A DNA stretch of 64,000 nt from Taiwanofungus camphoratus. Taxonomy: Eukaryota; Basidiomycota; Agaricomycetes; Polyporales; Taiwanofungaceae. The stretch covers positions 372,001 to 436,000 of the forward strand of contig CP021232.1 in NCBI GenBank assembly GCA_003999685.1, read 5' to 3'. Positions within the stretch are counted from its first letter, which is position 1. Every line of letters begins with the position of its first letter. The notes under the pieces were generated by a model. That model worked only from the letters and a program-made list of their open reading frames with translations. It had not been told where the DNA came from and ran no database searches. A program made the position numbers and the translations under genes. Positions 42,089-53,799 of this stretch are shown here, in pieces.

Positions 42089-44837
42089 CTATCCAGTGTT
42101 GTCAAACGTCCATTCCAGCGATGTCAACAATAGCGGCTGCTCCTGTGACTGACGCCGCGTTGCCTGGCTTCGCATTGCTCGAAATTCCACTTGGCAAAGA
42201 AAGGTCAATGGAATGTACGAAATCAGAAAAAAAGACAGAATGGTACACTTACCTGGCCATTGTGAAGAGTCGGTGCATGAGTGCATGATACTGTAGTGGT
42301 CCCTCTTGCTGAATCTGTTCGAGAAGGACAAAGGCTTCATTGTATGCATCGACTGCTCTGTCCGCTGTAAATTTGTCAGCCTTGTGTGTGCCCGAAACCC
42401 ATTCCGATATGGAAGAGCGTGTCTGTAGAGAAGGTCAGCATGCAACAACATGAAGAATTACTCAACTCACACTTGCACCCATAAGTGCACACATTGCCTT
42501 TGGTAACTCCTTTTCATCCGGTTTTTCAGGGAGTGATGATGAAAACAGATGTAAGTTCTTCATGCCAATGCTTGCCCGACCATTGAAGAAGGCTTGATTG
42601 AGTCCAGCAACAATGCCGTCATGCAAAAAGGGCTTGTTAGACAAGAACGTTCGAGTCTAAATATATCATATACAAGTTTGTGATATGTGACTTCGTCAGG
42701 GAAGATACAAGATAACGCACCTCCGGCTTACATTGATAGAGATAATGGCTGTCATACAAGAGCCATTCAACTATTTCACTGCACCCTGGCTTACAGCCAT
42801 AGTGCCCAGGAACTAGAAGATCTGTTTTTGACTTCAGAGCACTACGAAAGTTGTAAACACGCTGTATTGGCTGACATCCAGCTTGGGTCATGCAGTGCGA
42901 AAAGCGTGAGAAAAATGAATACATACCACCGTAGTTAGATCATCAGCATAACGAGAGTCGTTCTTGAGACGGAGGACAATGTCTTCAAATCCTAGGCTGT
43001 GTGCACAATCCATAAGTGCAGTCTTAGTAAAGGACTGAAGAGCCAGAGACTCAGGAAATGCATGGTTGAAGCAAATAAAAGCCAGAATTTTGTCAATGGC
43101 TGTACGAAGAACCTTCTGAACACGTTGTCTCTGTGCAGTAAGAGACAGAGGGCCATTTCGATCAGGATATATGACCTCAATATCATTGTCATCATCGTTC
43201 ACAGTCAGATCAATTGGCGTAGATGGTCGCTGATGCAAAATGAGCATAAGCATTGTTATCGAGTCAAATAAGGTTCAAGAACTTCAAGCGGCAAACCTTA
43301 TGTAGCATCTCTTTCAGGCCCCGCTGGCCAGCGTGCTCACGTTGATGCTTGTGTATGACTTGGCTACTAGAATCCTCCTGCTTAGTTGTGTCACGCCAGA
43401 CAGGCTCCTGTACAACAAGTTGTGAATATCCTCGCAGCCATTGACGAAAGAACTCACCTCTATCAATTGATGGTTCCCTCGGTGAGTCTGATGAACCCAA
43501 GACTTATTAGATATGGTGTGATTGGTTTTTTGTGTCTTGAGAGTCTGCGAGCGACTGGAAGAAACAGTGCGCTTGTCATCAGACGAAGTTTGCACTGGTT
43601 GCGTTGGACTCTGAAGCCCTTTTGTCACCTGCTTTGATGCTGGGGTTTGAACGCCTGACACACGTCGTACGTAGTGTTCACTACGATTGTGTTGTGGAGG
43701 TTTGTTTAAAGTTGATGTCAGTTCATGCTCTGTCACTAGAGCATCCACGGAGTCTGACAGGTCAAAAGTGCCCATTTCAAGAGAACTAATGGACGTTGTA
43801 CTCGTCTTGCGTGCACGACTGACTGGGGGCAGCTGGTCCAAGATATCTTCATCTTCACTTTCATATCCCTCAACCCAGGATGCTTGCTATGTGACATGAA
43901 TCAGTACAGCACGAAAAAAGGTAAAGTAAAAGCATAACCTCTGAATCAAAAGTGTTCTTGAGTGCAGCTGGATTGTCCATCAGATGCTCAAGTGCATCAT
44001 CATCTGAATTTGACTGATCACCTTCGTTGGAGCATGCTTCTGATCCGCCTGAGGAGGGCATAAACTGTTCATCTTCTTCATCCTCTTCCTTTTCTCCAGA
44101 ATGAGCTTCATTATATGCATTTTGTCTTGCCGAAGAAACCACATCCGACATGGTAAGAACTTTGGATTGACTAACAGATTCCGTATCAGATGTTGCGTTG
44201 ATCACAGGTGGTCTGGATTGACGACCTTCTGTGTATATTGGACAAAAACAAGCTTAAACAAGCAACTGCACATTATGTTGACTTGAAATCTACGTACGTT
44301 TCAAACTAGATTTGTCAAATTTGAGTGGAATGTGAGTCTGCTCCGACTGCTCTTCAACTGTCGCATCTACTTGTGTGTCTAAAAAAGAAAACTCGTATCA
44401 AGGTTCGCTCGTTTTCAATGTTTTGAACTGATACTGACCAGATTTTTTTCGCTTGACTGCAGCTTTCTCTTCACTCTGACTATTAGATGGTGCACGCTTT
44501 CGGCCCATGGCTTGACCTTGGATCCATACTAGAGCAGTGTAAGTTAATTATATTCAAGATATGTAATCTAATGATATCATACCGCGCTTTTCCAGAGCTA
44601 CTTGCTGAGCATGACGTCGTGGGCGAACATATTCTGAAAATAAAAGTGAATACAAATCATGAATTACTAACCATTTTGCCACTGATGATCACCTGAGTTT
44701 TTCGCAGGTTGACTGGCAGGAACAGACACATTTGAGCGAAGGTTTCCAGTGATCTGAGATTTTCTAGTGCCCTGTACAACAGAATTGTCCTGCTTGGTAG
44801 GCTGAGTACTATATTTTTTGGCCCGTGGAGGTACCAT
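42089..44837 (-). CDS. DUF6532-like companion gene of the Plavaka element
   Basis: This many-exon gene on minus has its start ATG at 44837 (product begins MVPPRAKKYSTQ) and a stop at 42089. Introns are short with GT-AG ends, e.g. donors after PAKNS and after a KRKKS basic stretch. The N-terminal half is disordered: a basic, nuclear-signal-like GRKRAPSN ... VKRKK part, then an acidic run (EEDEEDEQF, SNSDDDALEHL), then a Ser/Thr-rich part. The C-terminal half resembles the fungal DUF6532 domain: TALMDCAHSLGFEDIVLRL, SRYADDLTTV, and later SISEWVSGTHKADKF. Its function is unknown. It lies inside the transposon, divergent from the transposase, so it is probably carried by the element; a DNA- or protein-binding helper is possible. 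Exon ends in the middle were not all fixed. Confidence 0.7.
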
Positions 44838-45165
44838 TAGCTCAACAAAAGCAGCAGAACAGTTCTGAGATCTTGGTTTTCAAGTTGATGTATGGTTGCA
44901 AAAGAGGGATGACAGTAAATGAGAGTGCAACAAGTTTACATTGCGCTGGCACTATTTTATTTAAGATGCGCAGCCCTGGTTACCATGCATTTGTTGGCGG
45001 ATAAACTAACTGAGATCAAATTAGTAGCATATTGCTTGCACCACAAGCCAACACAGTCGGATAGATTCGGACCACACTCTCACAAGATTTTACACTAATT
45101 CTATTCTGTTTCAGTATGGAGATCCTGTTCAGTGAGTGAGTTATATCTTGTCCATTCTCCTCACT
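44838..45165. promoter_or_regulatory. Shared promoter between transposase and companion gene
   Basis: About 330 bases separate the two divergent start codons. The region is AT-rich with no clear operator repeats. It probably drives both genes. Confidence 0.45.
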
Positions 45166-48100
45166 ATGCCTAACTGTCCTGGCTGTGGCAAGTCCTTTTC
45201 ACAAAGAGGCTATACAAACCACCTCCTTCAGACGACTCAAAGTCCATGCAAATCCATCCGTGATAATCTTGCCATCATCCCTGATCCCGATGATGATGGA
45301 CTTGAGAATATTGATGCACAGCCGCCTCCACTCCCTTTTGAAGGCGATTTTTTTGGTGACTATGCTCCTGTCGATTTTGAATTTGAGAATGATCTGACTT
45401 CAGAGATACATGAGTCTTCTGAGGACTCTGAGACTGAGTCGGATTTTGACCTTGATGAGCAAGGTTGGGAACCTCCAATTGATTCTTGCAGCATTTCTGG
45501 GCCCTCAACTTCTAATAACTTCTATGATGACACTGCTCGAACTGGTTGTTTTAACCCTCATGACTCTGATATGTCGTCTGCTCAGATACATCACGAGACA
45601 CGCTGGAGCATTGAGGAGGATGTGCGCAAAAAGACCTTCGTTGAGCACTTTCCTGGTGGTCTTGCTGGCTCTCCGATTTTAAAACAACTTGAGACCACAG
45701 AGTATGTGAAATATGGGGAGTTTCTGGACGACATAGATGGCAAAAAAACCATCTGGGCCCCATTTACATCCAAGCTAGACTGGGAGATTGCACGCTGGGC
45801 CAAAATGAGAGGACCAGGATCAACGGCAGTCTCTGAGTTGCTTGGTATTGAGGATGTGCGTATGCTGTTCTTAATATATCACTTGACAAATGGCTGAAGC
45901 TGATTGAATTTTGACAGGTTGTTACTCGTCTTGGCCTCTCATACACAAATGTTCGTGAACTTAACAATGTTATCGACACATGCCTTCCTTCAGGTCGTCC
46001 TGCCTTCAAGCGAAGCGAGATTGTAGTTGCTGGTCAAGCCTTTGAGGTCTTCTATCGTGACATTATCAAGTGTGTGCGCGCTTTGTATGGTGATCCTGAA
46101 ATGGCGCCATATCTTTTACTTGCACCAGAGCGTCACTATACTGATACAAGTAAAAAGACGCGTGTTTACTTTGATATGCACACGGGGAAGTGGTGGTGGG
46201 CCACACAGGTCAGTGTTGCTATCTTCTCTAATGTTTTGATAAGGACTAACTGATAACAAATCAGGAAGAACTCGAGAAAACACGCACAGGCGCAACTATT
46301 ATCCCCATAATCATATCCTCTGACAAAACGCAACTGACGCTCTTCGGGAACAAGACTGCCTATCCAGTCTACCTTACCATTGGCAATCTTCCCAAAGAAA
46401 TTCGACGAAAGCCCTCATGCCGTGGTCAAATTTTACTAGCATATCTCCCAACATCCCGTCTTGAGCATATTGCTAGTAAGGCTGCACGTCGACGAGCACT
46501 GGCAAACCTATTCCATGCCTGCATGAAGCGGATTCTGGCACCACTGAAAACGGCAGGAGAGCATGGTTTGAATCTCACCAGCGGAGATGGTGTTGTTCGT
46601 CGAGGTCATCTCATTCTTGCTACATATATTGGGGACTATCCAGAGCAGCTTCTTGTCACATGCTGCAAAAACGGAGACTGTCCCAAGTGCCCCATCTCAA
46701 ATGCTGAATTGGGGGAGGAAACGAAGGTTGATCGTGACTTGCGTGATCTCGAACGCGTTCAGGATGCTCTTGCGACAGTCGATGAAGGGCCAACTGCATT
46801 CACTCGAGCTTGCAAGAGCATTCGCCTCAGACCCATCATGCATCCCTTTTGGGAGGACCTCCCGTACTTGAACATATTTGCATCTATCACACCAGATATT
46901 CTGCACCAACTCTATCAAGGCATTGTCAAGCATGTCATTTCATGGATCAAAGAAGCCTACGGTCCTGAAGAGCTCGACGCTCGCTGTCGTCGTCTTCCAC
47001 CAAATCACAACATCCGTCTTTTTGCGAAGGGTATCTCTCTACTGCAGAAGGTGACCGGAAAGGAACATGCTGACATCTGTCGTATTCTTCCTGCGCTTAT
47101 TATTGGTTTACCTCTTCGTGGTGGGCATTCAGCTGTGCGACTCATCCGTGCTGTCCGTGCTTTACTGGATTTCCTCTATCTAGCACAGTATCCGGCCCAG
47201 ACCTCTGAAACGCTCAAGCTGCTTTCCAATGCACTAGTCCAATTTCACGCAAACAAAGGTATCTTTATTGACCTTGGAATTCGGCTGCATTTCAGGCTGC
47301 CAAAGCTCCATGCACTTGATCACTACCTGATATCCATACGGCTTTTTGGCACAACAGACAACTATGACACACAGTATTCCGAGCGCCTTCATATCGACTT
47401 TGCCAAAGATGCTTATCGAGCTACAAACCGAAAGGACGAGTTCCCTCAGATGACAATGTGGCTGGAACGCAGGGAAAAGATTGAGCGTCATGAAGCATAT
47501 ATCCGTTGGCGTATACCTCACTTACCCACAGCTACAAAGGACAAGACTCGGAGAAAGGCTGCCCCCACATCACCACCATCACGCATCCAAATGACCCGTA
47601 ATCCATCTGTCAAGGGGCTCCTCTTCTCCCGCGCTGTCAACGAGTATGGTGCAACTTATCTTCGTGATGCTCTGGCGCGTTTCATTGTCAGATACCGAGA
47701 CCCAACACTGACCCCGGTTCAAGTGGAGCGCGCATCAGCTGGAGTTTACTTCCCTTTCCAACGTCTCCCTGTTTTTCACAAAATCAAGATCAGTATCGAA
47801 GACGTTCAAGGCTTGGGCATCATGAATGAATCTCTAGATGTTGTTCACGCACGACCACATCGCACGGACAAGCAAAATCGTGAAGTGCCCGGTCGGTTTG
47901 ACACCGTCCTTATCAATGAGGGCAACGGGGCCCCTATGGGTGTTACAGGTAAGTCTCTAATATATACTCTTATATATCAATCACAGGTCAATCTCCGCAC
48001 CTCATAGGTTATCGTGTTGGTCAAGTGCGGCTCGTCTTCATTCTTCCCAAGAAGCAGCTCAGTGATCTCTTCCCCGGTCAAGTTCCTCCTGACCATCTGG

Positions 48101-48357
48101 CCTACATCGAATGGTTTACTGCGTTTGAGGATCCGGATCCAGTCCATGGCCTATATAAGGTCTCGCGATCCATCCGCAATGGCGCGCGACTCGCCAGTGT
48201 CATCGAAGTGGCAAATATCAGACGCAGTTGTCACTTGTACCCAGACTTTGGTCCCGTTGCTCCGCGCGATTGGTCTAGTAGCAACGTCCTCGATAAATGT
48301 ACTTCATTCTGGGTCAATCCATTCTCTGATCGCCATGCTTATATGACGATCTTTTGA
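45166..48357 (+). CDS. Plavaka transposase
   Basis: Four exons: 45166-45855, 45918-46208, 46265-47948 and 48008-48357, giving about 1004 codons. I chose the ATG at 45166 because it begins MPNCPGCGKSF, the zinc-finger-like N-terminus typical of this family. An acidic region follows (to about residue 150). The core carries the marks of Plavaka/CACTA-like RNase H-fold transposases: HTGKWWWATQ, then IPIIISSDKTQLTLFGNK with a likely catalytic D, IRRKPSCRGQILLAYLPTSR, ITPDILHQLYQGIVKH with the second D, and DTQYSERLHIDFAKDAYRAT with the likely E. Cys residues (CCKNGDCPKC) may bind zinc. The enzyme would cut at the inverted repeats. No stop or shift interrupts it. Confidence 0.88.
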
Positions 48358-48540
48358 GTAGTCAGCTTTCATTGTCTGTTAGACTAATTTTGTGTCACTC
48401 AAATTCTAATAGAAGGCGATATGTGACGATTTTCACGGGTTAGACAAACTATGCATTCTAGTAGAAAGTAGCTACAGAATAGCGTTAGTGAGCGAAGTCG
48501 TAGGACAAGTAGATTCGAAATATTGCTATTCTAGTACTAT

Positions 48541-48565
48541 TTAGCTCGGGAGGTTTTTCCTGATG
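48541..48565 (-). repeat. Right terminal inverted repeat of the Plavaka element
   Basis: TTAGCTC ... CCTGATG, the exact inverse of 41678-41702. Its outer end also pairs with an inverted copy at 48724-48736. Confidence 0.9.
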
Positions 48566-48736
48566 GAGGACCAAATCACTTACATTGAGTGGACCACAAC
48601 AGACGCTGTCAAACTGGCTAGTACATAGAGGTCATGGTTGTCGGTCTAGAGCTCAGAAATTCTGATCCTGATATAAGTGATAGATTCATTAGGGCAACCC
48701 TTCTATCGTGCAATGCGGGTTAAGGTCCTCCATCAG
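48560..48736. repeat. Short inverted repeat outside the transposon end
   Basis: CTGATGGAGGACC (48560-48572) is repeated in inverse at 48724-48736, making a perfect 13-base stem with a 151-base loop. Six of the 13 bases belong to the transposon end and seven to the flank. Confidence 0.55.
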
Positions 48737-48799
48737 AACACACGAAACCGAGTCCTATTGACAACGTCAAGATCCTTCATACTAGATTTCTATAAAGTG

Positions 48800-50935
48800 T
48801 CATTGCCGTGAGTCTTGCTGCACGATCCAATCTCGATGTCTGGCCCAAGATCCAGCCTCCAGTTGGACAAGCATCTTCAGACGCTCCATGGAGAAAGGAA
48901 GGGCCGGATCTGCCTGCAGCGCCTTCACAACGTACGATCTACAGACGTGTTGTCGTTAGCAATCTATGTCGGTACAATGGAACGGCCAGGAGTGGGCGAA
49001 CAAAAGATCAAGCAGGGTAAAATTGCCATCGAGTTGAAGGTGGATAAGGAAGCATACTAACATTACAGTACTCTCAGCCAGCGGATTCTCCTTGCTTCTC
49101 AAAGTTGCACAAATTTGCTGTAAAGGCATGTTACGGTTGTGCCACAGATTGTAGGCACGCAGGTGTTGCGGACGGGGCTGCTCATTTACGCTAGTCACAT
49201 ATCCTAATGGGCGAGTCCACGCTTGTATTCGTTCCCTGGTCGAGCAGACCTCCGTCATCGTCGTCCGCATTGTTGCACTGCTCGTTGGTACGGACGCAAG
49301 AGTAGATGTGGAGGCGACGCTGGCCGTGTCAGACGCTGAAGAAGCTATAGCTTTCTTCTGTGCGTGCACGTCCGCGAGATGGGAGGTATATTCGGCCGGA
49401 GACAAAGTTCGGCCCGTCTTGGCTGCGACGGTGCACAGACGATTGTAAACGAGCAGTGCGCAGTGTGCATCATTCGCAGCATCTGTTATGTACATTGTGA
49501 TAAGCAGATATGCGCATCACGAGCAGGACAGTCCACGTACAAGTTATCTGCTCTTGCGTCAGAGGGACGTTTTCCCAATTCCCGGTCCGCACCTTTCCCT
49601 TGTCAAGTGCCTTGTGCATATACATTTCCACCATGCGTGCGAGGCTAACGATAGACCGTCGGTATACCAACTTGAACGCAGGATCGGCTCGCGCTGCAAA
49701 AGCACCCAACTCGACGAGGTTTCCGGGGAGGATGCCGAAGTCACGGAAAAGCTTCTCGCCATCGTCTAGGCGAAGCGGTAAGACGAGGTCAAGATAAAAG
49801 CGCACCAATACGAAGGGTGCTCACTTTGAATGTTGGCCCCAGTCTTGACGATACTCCGTGACTGAATGACTTCCTACAACCCGCAGCATCTTGAACTGTC
49901 AGGCATCGGCCAGAATCAATAATACCCACCTTAACTTTTTGTGGAAACTCTGAGCGGTAAATTAATAGATCTATACATCTACACGCAGGCATGTGTTACA
50001 TACTCTTCATCGCAGAAACTTGCACAAGCAGGATCATCCGCTCATCGCTTAATTGTACGAGAGCAGTGCGCCGCTCAATGGGTGACCTCTTTTGTTGTAT
50101 GAAAATGCGCCACTCTAGGTCGAAACCTAATGGCCTGAAAGAAGAAACCAGAAGGTGCGTCAGTATGGCAGATGGGGGAAACTGATCACAGGCACTTATG
50201 AGCCTTCTAAGAAGCGACCATGACGTTAAAGCACATAAATAATGTTATGCATCAATCAGCTACAACACAAATTCTATCTCAAGACATTTAATTTGGCAAA
50301 TTTTTATCAGTATGAAATCAAGAGTGAAAGAGCTCACCCCCTGAGTGTCTGCACAAGCTCATTGGCCTCTTCTTCATGTCGAGTATATATAACCGTAGGA
50401 ACAGGCGGATAGTCTTTGTATGAATAGAGCGGAAGCTGTATCCGGGCGTTCTCAATTTCAGGGCTTTTCGTAGCTACATTGCGGGTCTTGCGAGCCAGTT
50501 TGCTGTTGGTTGTTGAAGTAGGGTCAACATGAAATTTCGTTTTCGATACCACCTTGGATACTGTAGACTCAGCCAGCGCCGAGGAATTTGGAGTGAAGAA
50601 CGGGTGTATACTGCATGGATAAATTGACGTGATTATCAATTACATAGCAAAAAAACAGCAGAGTCTGAAACACCAAGGGTTACTTACGGTTTGTTGATTG
50701 ATAGTGTCTTTGTCGTGGTGTTCGGGGTAGCCACCGCCGTGTTTGCATTTTGCTTTGGCGGGTTAGCGGTCGACAGAACCGCCATCTCAGCATCAAGAGC
50801 TGCAAGGAGTTTGGATTTGAAGACAGGTCTAGATCCAGACGCCTTTCGAGAGGGTGAGCTTGGGGGGCTCAAACGACATATTGAGCTTGAGAGCTTAGAC
50901 TCCTTCAGAACATGGAGAGTCATGACTAACGACAT
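48800..50935 (-). CDS. 3'-5' exonuclease, WRN-type (DEDDy)
   Basis: Eight exons on minus: 50935-50688, 50610-50338, 50134-50004, 49970-49930, 49873-49825, 49765-49541, 49482-49062 and 48938-48800, about 508 codons. The first 180 residues are low-complexity. The nuclease domain shows motif I LGFDLEW (D and E), motif II around GANIQ-DGEKLFRDFG (D) and motif III YAANDAHCAL (Y and D, the YxxxD of DEDDy enzymes). After a Ser/Thr linker comes a conserved tail, HLRAYNLWHNRNMPLQQICA, then RSKENPLAEST, which I know from other basidiomycete proteins of this type. It would degrade DNA or RNA ends from the 3' side, most likely in the nucleus. It is divergent from the zuotin gene. WRN itself also has a helicase; this gene does not. 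Confidence 0.87.
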
Positions 50936-51595
50936 AGGTTGATTTCAAATCTGATTTAGATGAAGACAACTTCTCATTAACTGAGCTCACCAGTTATCAA
51001 GAATTGTCAGAACGTTGCAACTAATGCAGATAATTCGTAAGTATCTGAGTTGAGGCTGGTGTTGGTATGCCGGGATAAAATTATGTCAGTACAAACGAGA
51101 CTGACCACGTTCCGGTGGAAAAAGAACTTTCGTCTGAGGTAGGTAGTTAGAAATAAAGAAAATAGTATCTCAAATAAATCAGTCATTAACTGTGAGTCTT
51201 GAAGGTTGGGCTCGGTTGAGTAAAAGCCTGATCAATTGCCAGACGTGGCGCGACTACAACGTATCACGTGATAAAATCATGTGCACGCTCGTGAGCTATT
51301 GAACTTGTTCTCAACACGGTCATCAAGTCTGGCATGTGTAAAATAACTATCAGAAACTTGTGGTAGCCATTGTAATACTTAAGCGATTTTTCTACGCTTG
51401 TATGTAGCATCTATCTTGTTTCGCTTGAGAAACCGAGCGCTCGGAGCTACAGCCACCATAGCCAAATATTTGGACAAAGAAATCTATTTTTTTTTCCTTT
51501 GTGATAATATCGAATTTCTTGTTCTGTCGTTCCAAGGCTGTACGGTTTGTTCTTCTGCTTTACGCTCGTTATAATTTCTTGCATAATTCTCAGTT
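50936..51595. promoter_or_regulatory. Divergent promoter of exonuclease and zuotin with palindrome TATCACGTGATA
   Basis: The two start codons are 660 bases apart. A perfect 12-base palindrome TATCACGTGATA at 51262-51273 contains the CACGTG E-box core bound by bHLH proteins such as fungal Cbf1. A T-rich run (about 51487-51500) lies about 100 bases before the zuotin ATG, typical of highly expressed fungal genes. Confidence 0.45.
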
Positions 51596-53092
51596 ATGGC
51601 GACCGTGATCGAGCTTCCCGTTGTACCTCCTCCATTACCTGGAACTTGGAGTCCTCCCGCGGGCTCAAAAAAATCAATATCTCGTCAGTTTTGTAGCGCT
51701 TATCGTTTAACATCTTACTCATATCCATCCCTGCATTTCTAGCTCTTGTCGGGCGCAGGCTCCTACCTGCAGGTCCTGCATATCTCTCCCATGTGCGGCG
51801 AGCGGTGCACAACCTTTCCTTCGAGGAGCACGACAGACATGCGGAAGATGAACGCAAGCGCCTCGAGGCACTTAATGGCACAGGTGTGAATGGAGAGGAT
51901 GATCTTGGCGTTGGCGATGAAGATGAGACGGAGGATCTGCTGTCGCTGGATCCAAAGGAGTGGAAGGTATATGCTGAGACAATATATATATGGTCCTCTC
52001 TCTTATCACTTGTTTCTCGCGACTTCAGAAACAAGATCATTACGCAGTTCTCGGACTCTCACACCTACGATACAATGCTACGGATGACCAGATTAAGATT
52101 GCACGTACGTCGCCGTCGCCACTTGACGTTGAGAATTGATGCCAACCACCTGCTTCTCCGTTTTGTTACCAGATCGTAAGAAGGTGCTCAAACATCACCC
52201 TGACAAAAAGGCTGGACTTGCGGGCGACTCAAATGACGATGCGTTCTTCAAGTGCATTCAGAAAGCGTTCGAGGTGCTCACAAACTCGGAGCGTCGCCGA
52301 CAGTTCGACTCCGTCGACCCTCACTTTGAGGTTTTGGAGGCAGATGTTCCGACTGCCTCTGAGGCGAAGAATGCAAAGGACCCTCAGTCATTTTTCTTCA
52401 AGGCATTCACCCCAGTCTTCGAGCGCGAAGCGCGTTTCAGCAGGAAGCAACCTGTACCGATGCTAGGCTCGTACGAGGATTCAAAGGAGGTAGTCGAGGG
52501 CTTCTACGATTTTTGGTACAATTTCGACAGCTGGCGGAGTTTCGAGTATCTGGATAAAGAAGTCAACGAGGGAAGCGACAAGTACGTGATCAATACCATC
52601 TGTACATTGTATCTCCGTGATTGACAGACGTATACTTTGTCTCTGTCTTAATTAGCCGAGACGACAAACGTTATACTGAGAAGAAGAACAAATCGGAGCG
52701 TGCGCGACGCAAGAAAGAGGATACTGCTCGTTTGCGTGGGATTGTTGATTTCGCTCTCAGCCTTGACCCCCGGATCAAGAGGATTAAGCAAGAAGAGAAA
52801 GAGGCAAGGGAGGCAAAGAAGAATAAGAAGGGTGGCGTTACTACCAACGGTATGCCGTTGAAGCAGAAACAGGAGGAAGAGAAGAAGAAGGCCGAAGAAG
52901 AAGCCAAGCGGAAGGAGGAAGAAGAGAAGGTCGGTTCTTATTCAATCCTGTATTGTCGATGGCTGATACGACGTTAATTGTGCTATATCACAGGCTGCCC
53001 GTGCGGAAGCCAAAAAGGCGAAAGCTGCTGCAGCCAACGCTGCAAAAAAGGCCAGACGACAGCAGCGCGCTGCCGATGCGGATGCTGCTTAG
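51596..53092 (+). CDS. ZUO1: Zuotin, ribosome-associated J protein
   Basis: Six exons: 51596-51683, 51743-51966, 52029-52104, 52173-52581, 52656-52929 and 52994-53092, 389 codons, near the usual size of fungal zuotins (yeast 433). The J domain begins at HYAVLGL (about residue 110) and contains HPDKKAG, the HPD motif that stimulates Hsp70 ATPase. The zuotin homology region follows (FFFKAFTPVFEREARFS, FYDFWYNFDSWRSFEYLD). Then comes the charged, Arg/Lys-rich ribosome-binding part (KRYTEKKNKSERARRKKED, ARLRGIVDFALSLDPRI) and a long Lys/Glu/Ala helix. It works with the Hsp70 Ssz1 as the ribosome-associated complex at the tunnel exit. It ends soon after the helix, without the C-terminal SANT domains of the animal DNAJC2. 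Confidence 0.93.
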
Positions 53093-53799
53093 TTTGCACA
53101 CAATGTCTCACCCGTATGTTGTCCGATTATCATCATGTCTACGGTCGCTCCTGCATCAACACATTGTATACCTCTGTTTGCACTAGAGTCATTTTGCTAT
53201 TAGCTAGAATTGGTGCGGATCTATTCGGAGCGCACCACAGGATATTCCGACTCGCGATTCACCCCACTGCAATGATATGGACATCCGCGTTTTATCACAT
53301 CCGTTGATCTCGGCGTCCTATAGCATTCAAGGCAAAAGTATTCGTACACGCCGCTACTTGTATACCTTGTCGCGCTTGTATCGGCATCATTCGCAGCCAT
53401 GCATGCGATGCTGGGTGCGGATCTATGAGAATGCAGTCAGAATGCTCCACGGTTACCTTAATCTGGGGATACGGAACTGATCAGGCAGTCTTTCTTTGGA
53501 ACATATCCAACCGACGGACATGCTCGAATCCTATGTTCGGCCTCCGAATCCAGAGAAGCGTCAGAGATTTGATTCTTGTGATCAATATTTAAGGTCAATA
53601 CATACATCACGATACAAGGAACTAACTTAGGCGCTCTTGCCAAGTTGCCAACGCCCACAGGGGCGCGCCTTTGAGCAAGCGACTCTTAGTCCGAATGCAT
53701 TGAGAATGAGTTTGTCCCATTTGAACTACATCCAGTGCCCACAGGTGTATACTCTGAGCCTAATATTTACAACTGCTCCCCTGGGCCAAACAACACCAT
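53093..53799. other. Intergenic, no recognisable gene
   Basis: This lies between the convergent ends of the zuotin and transporter genes. Only short frames without family resemblance are present. It should hold both 3' ends. Confidence 0.5.

Larger units (their letters stand above)
41678..48565 (+). mobile_element. Plavaka (CACTA-like) DNA transposon, looks intact
   Basis: The element of about 6.9 kb is bounded by a perfect 25-base terminal inverted repeat starting CATCAGGAAAAACCTCCCGA (41678-41702 and 48541-48565). It carries a transposase gene on plus and a divergent DUF6532-type gene on minus. The transposase exons all stay in frame, so the element may still be able to move. I could not find a convincing target duplication: the three bases outside are TGA and GAG. 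Plavaka elements are a superfamily of fungal, mainly agaricomycete, DNA transposons related to CACTA/EnSpm. Confidence 0.88.

Noticed and set aside
42999-43271. Plus-strand frames inside the DUF6532-like gene
   Set aside because: Opposite-strand shadows; the minus strand has consistent introns and domain resemblance.
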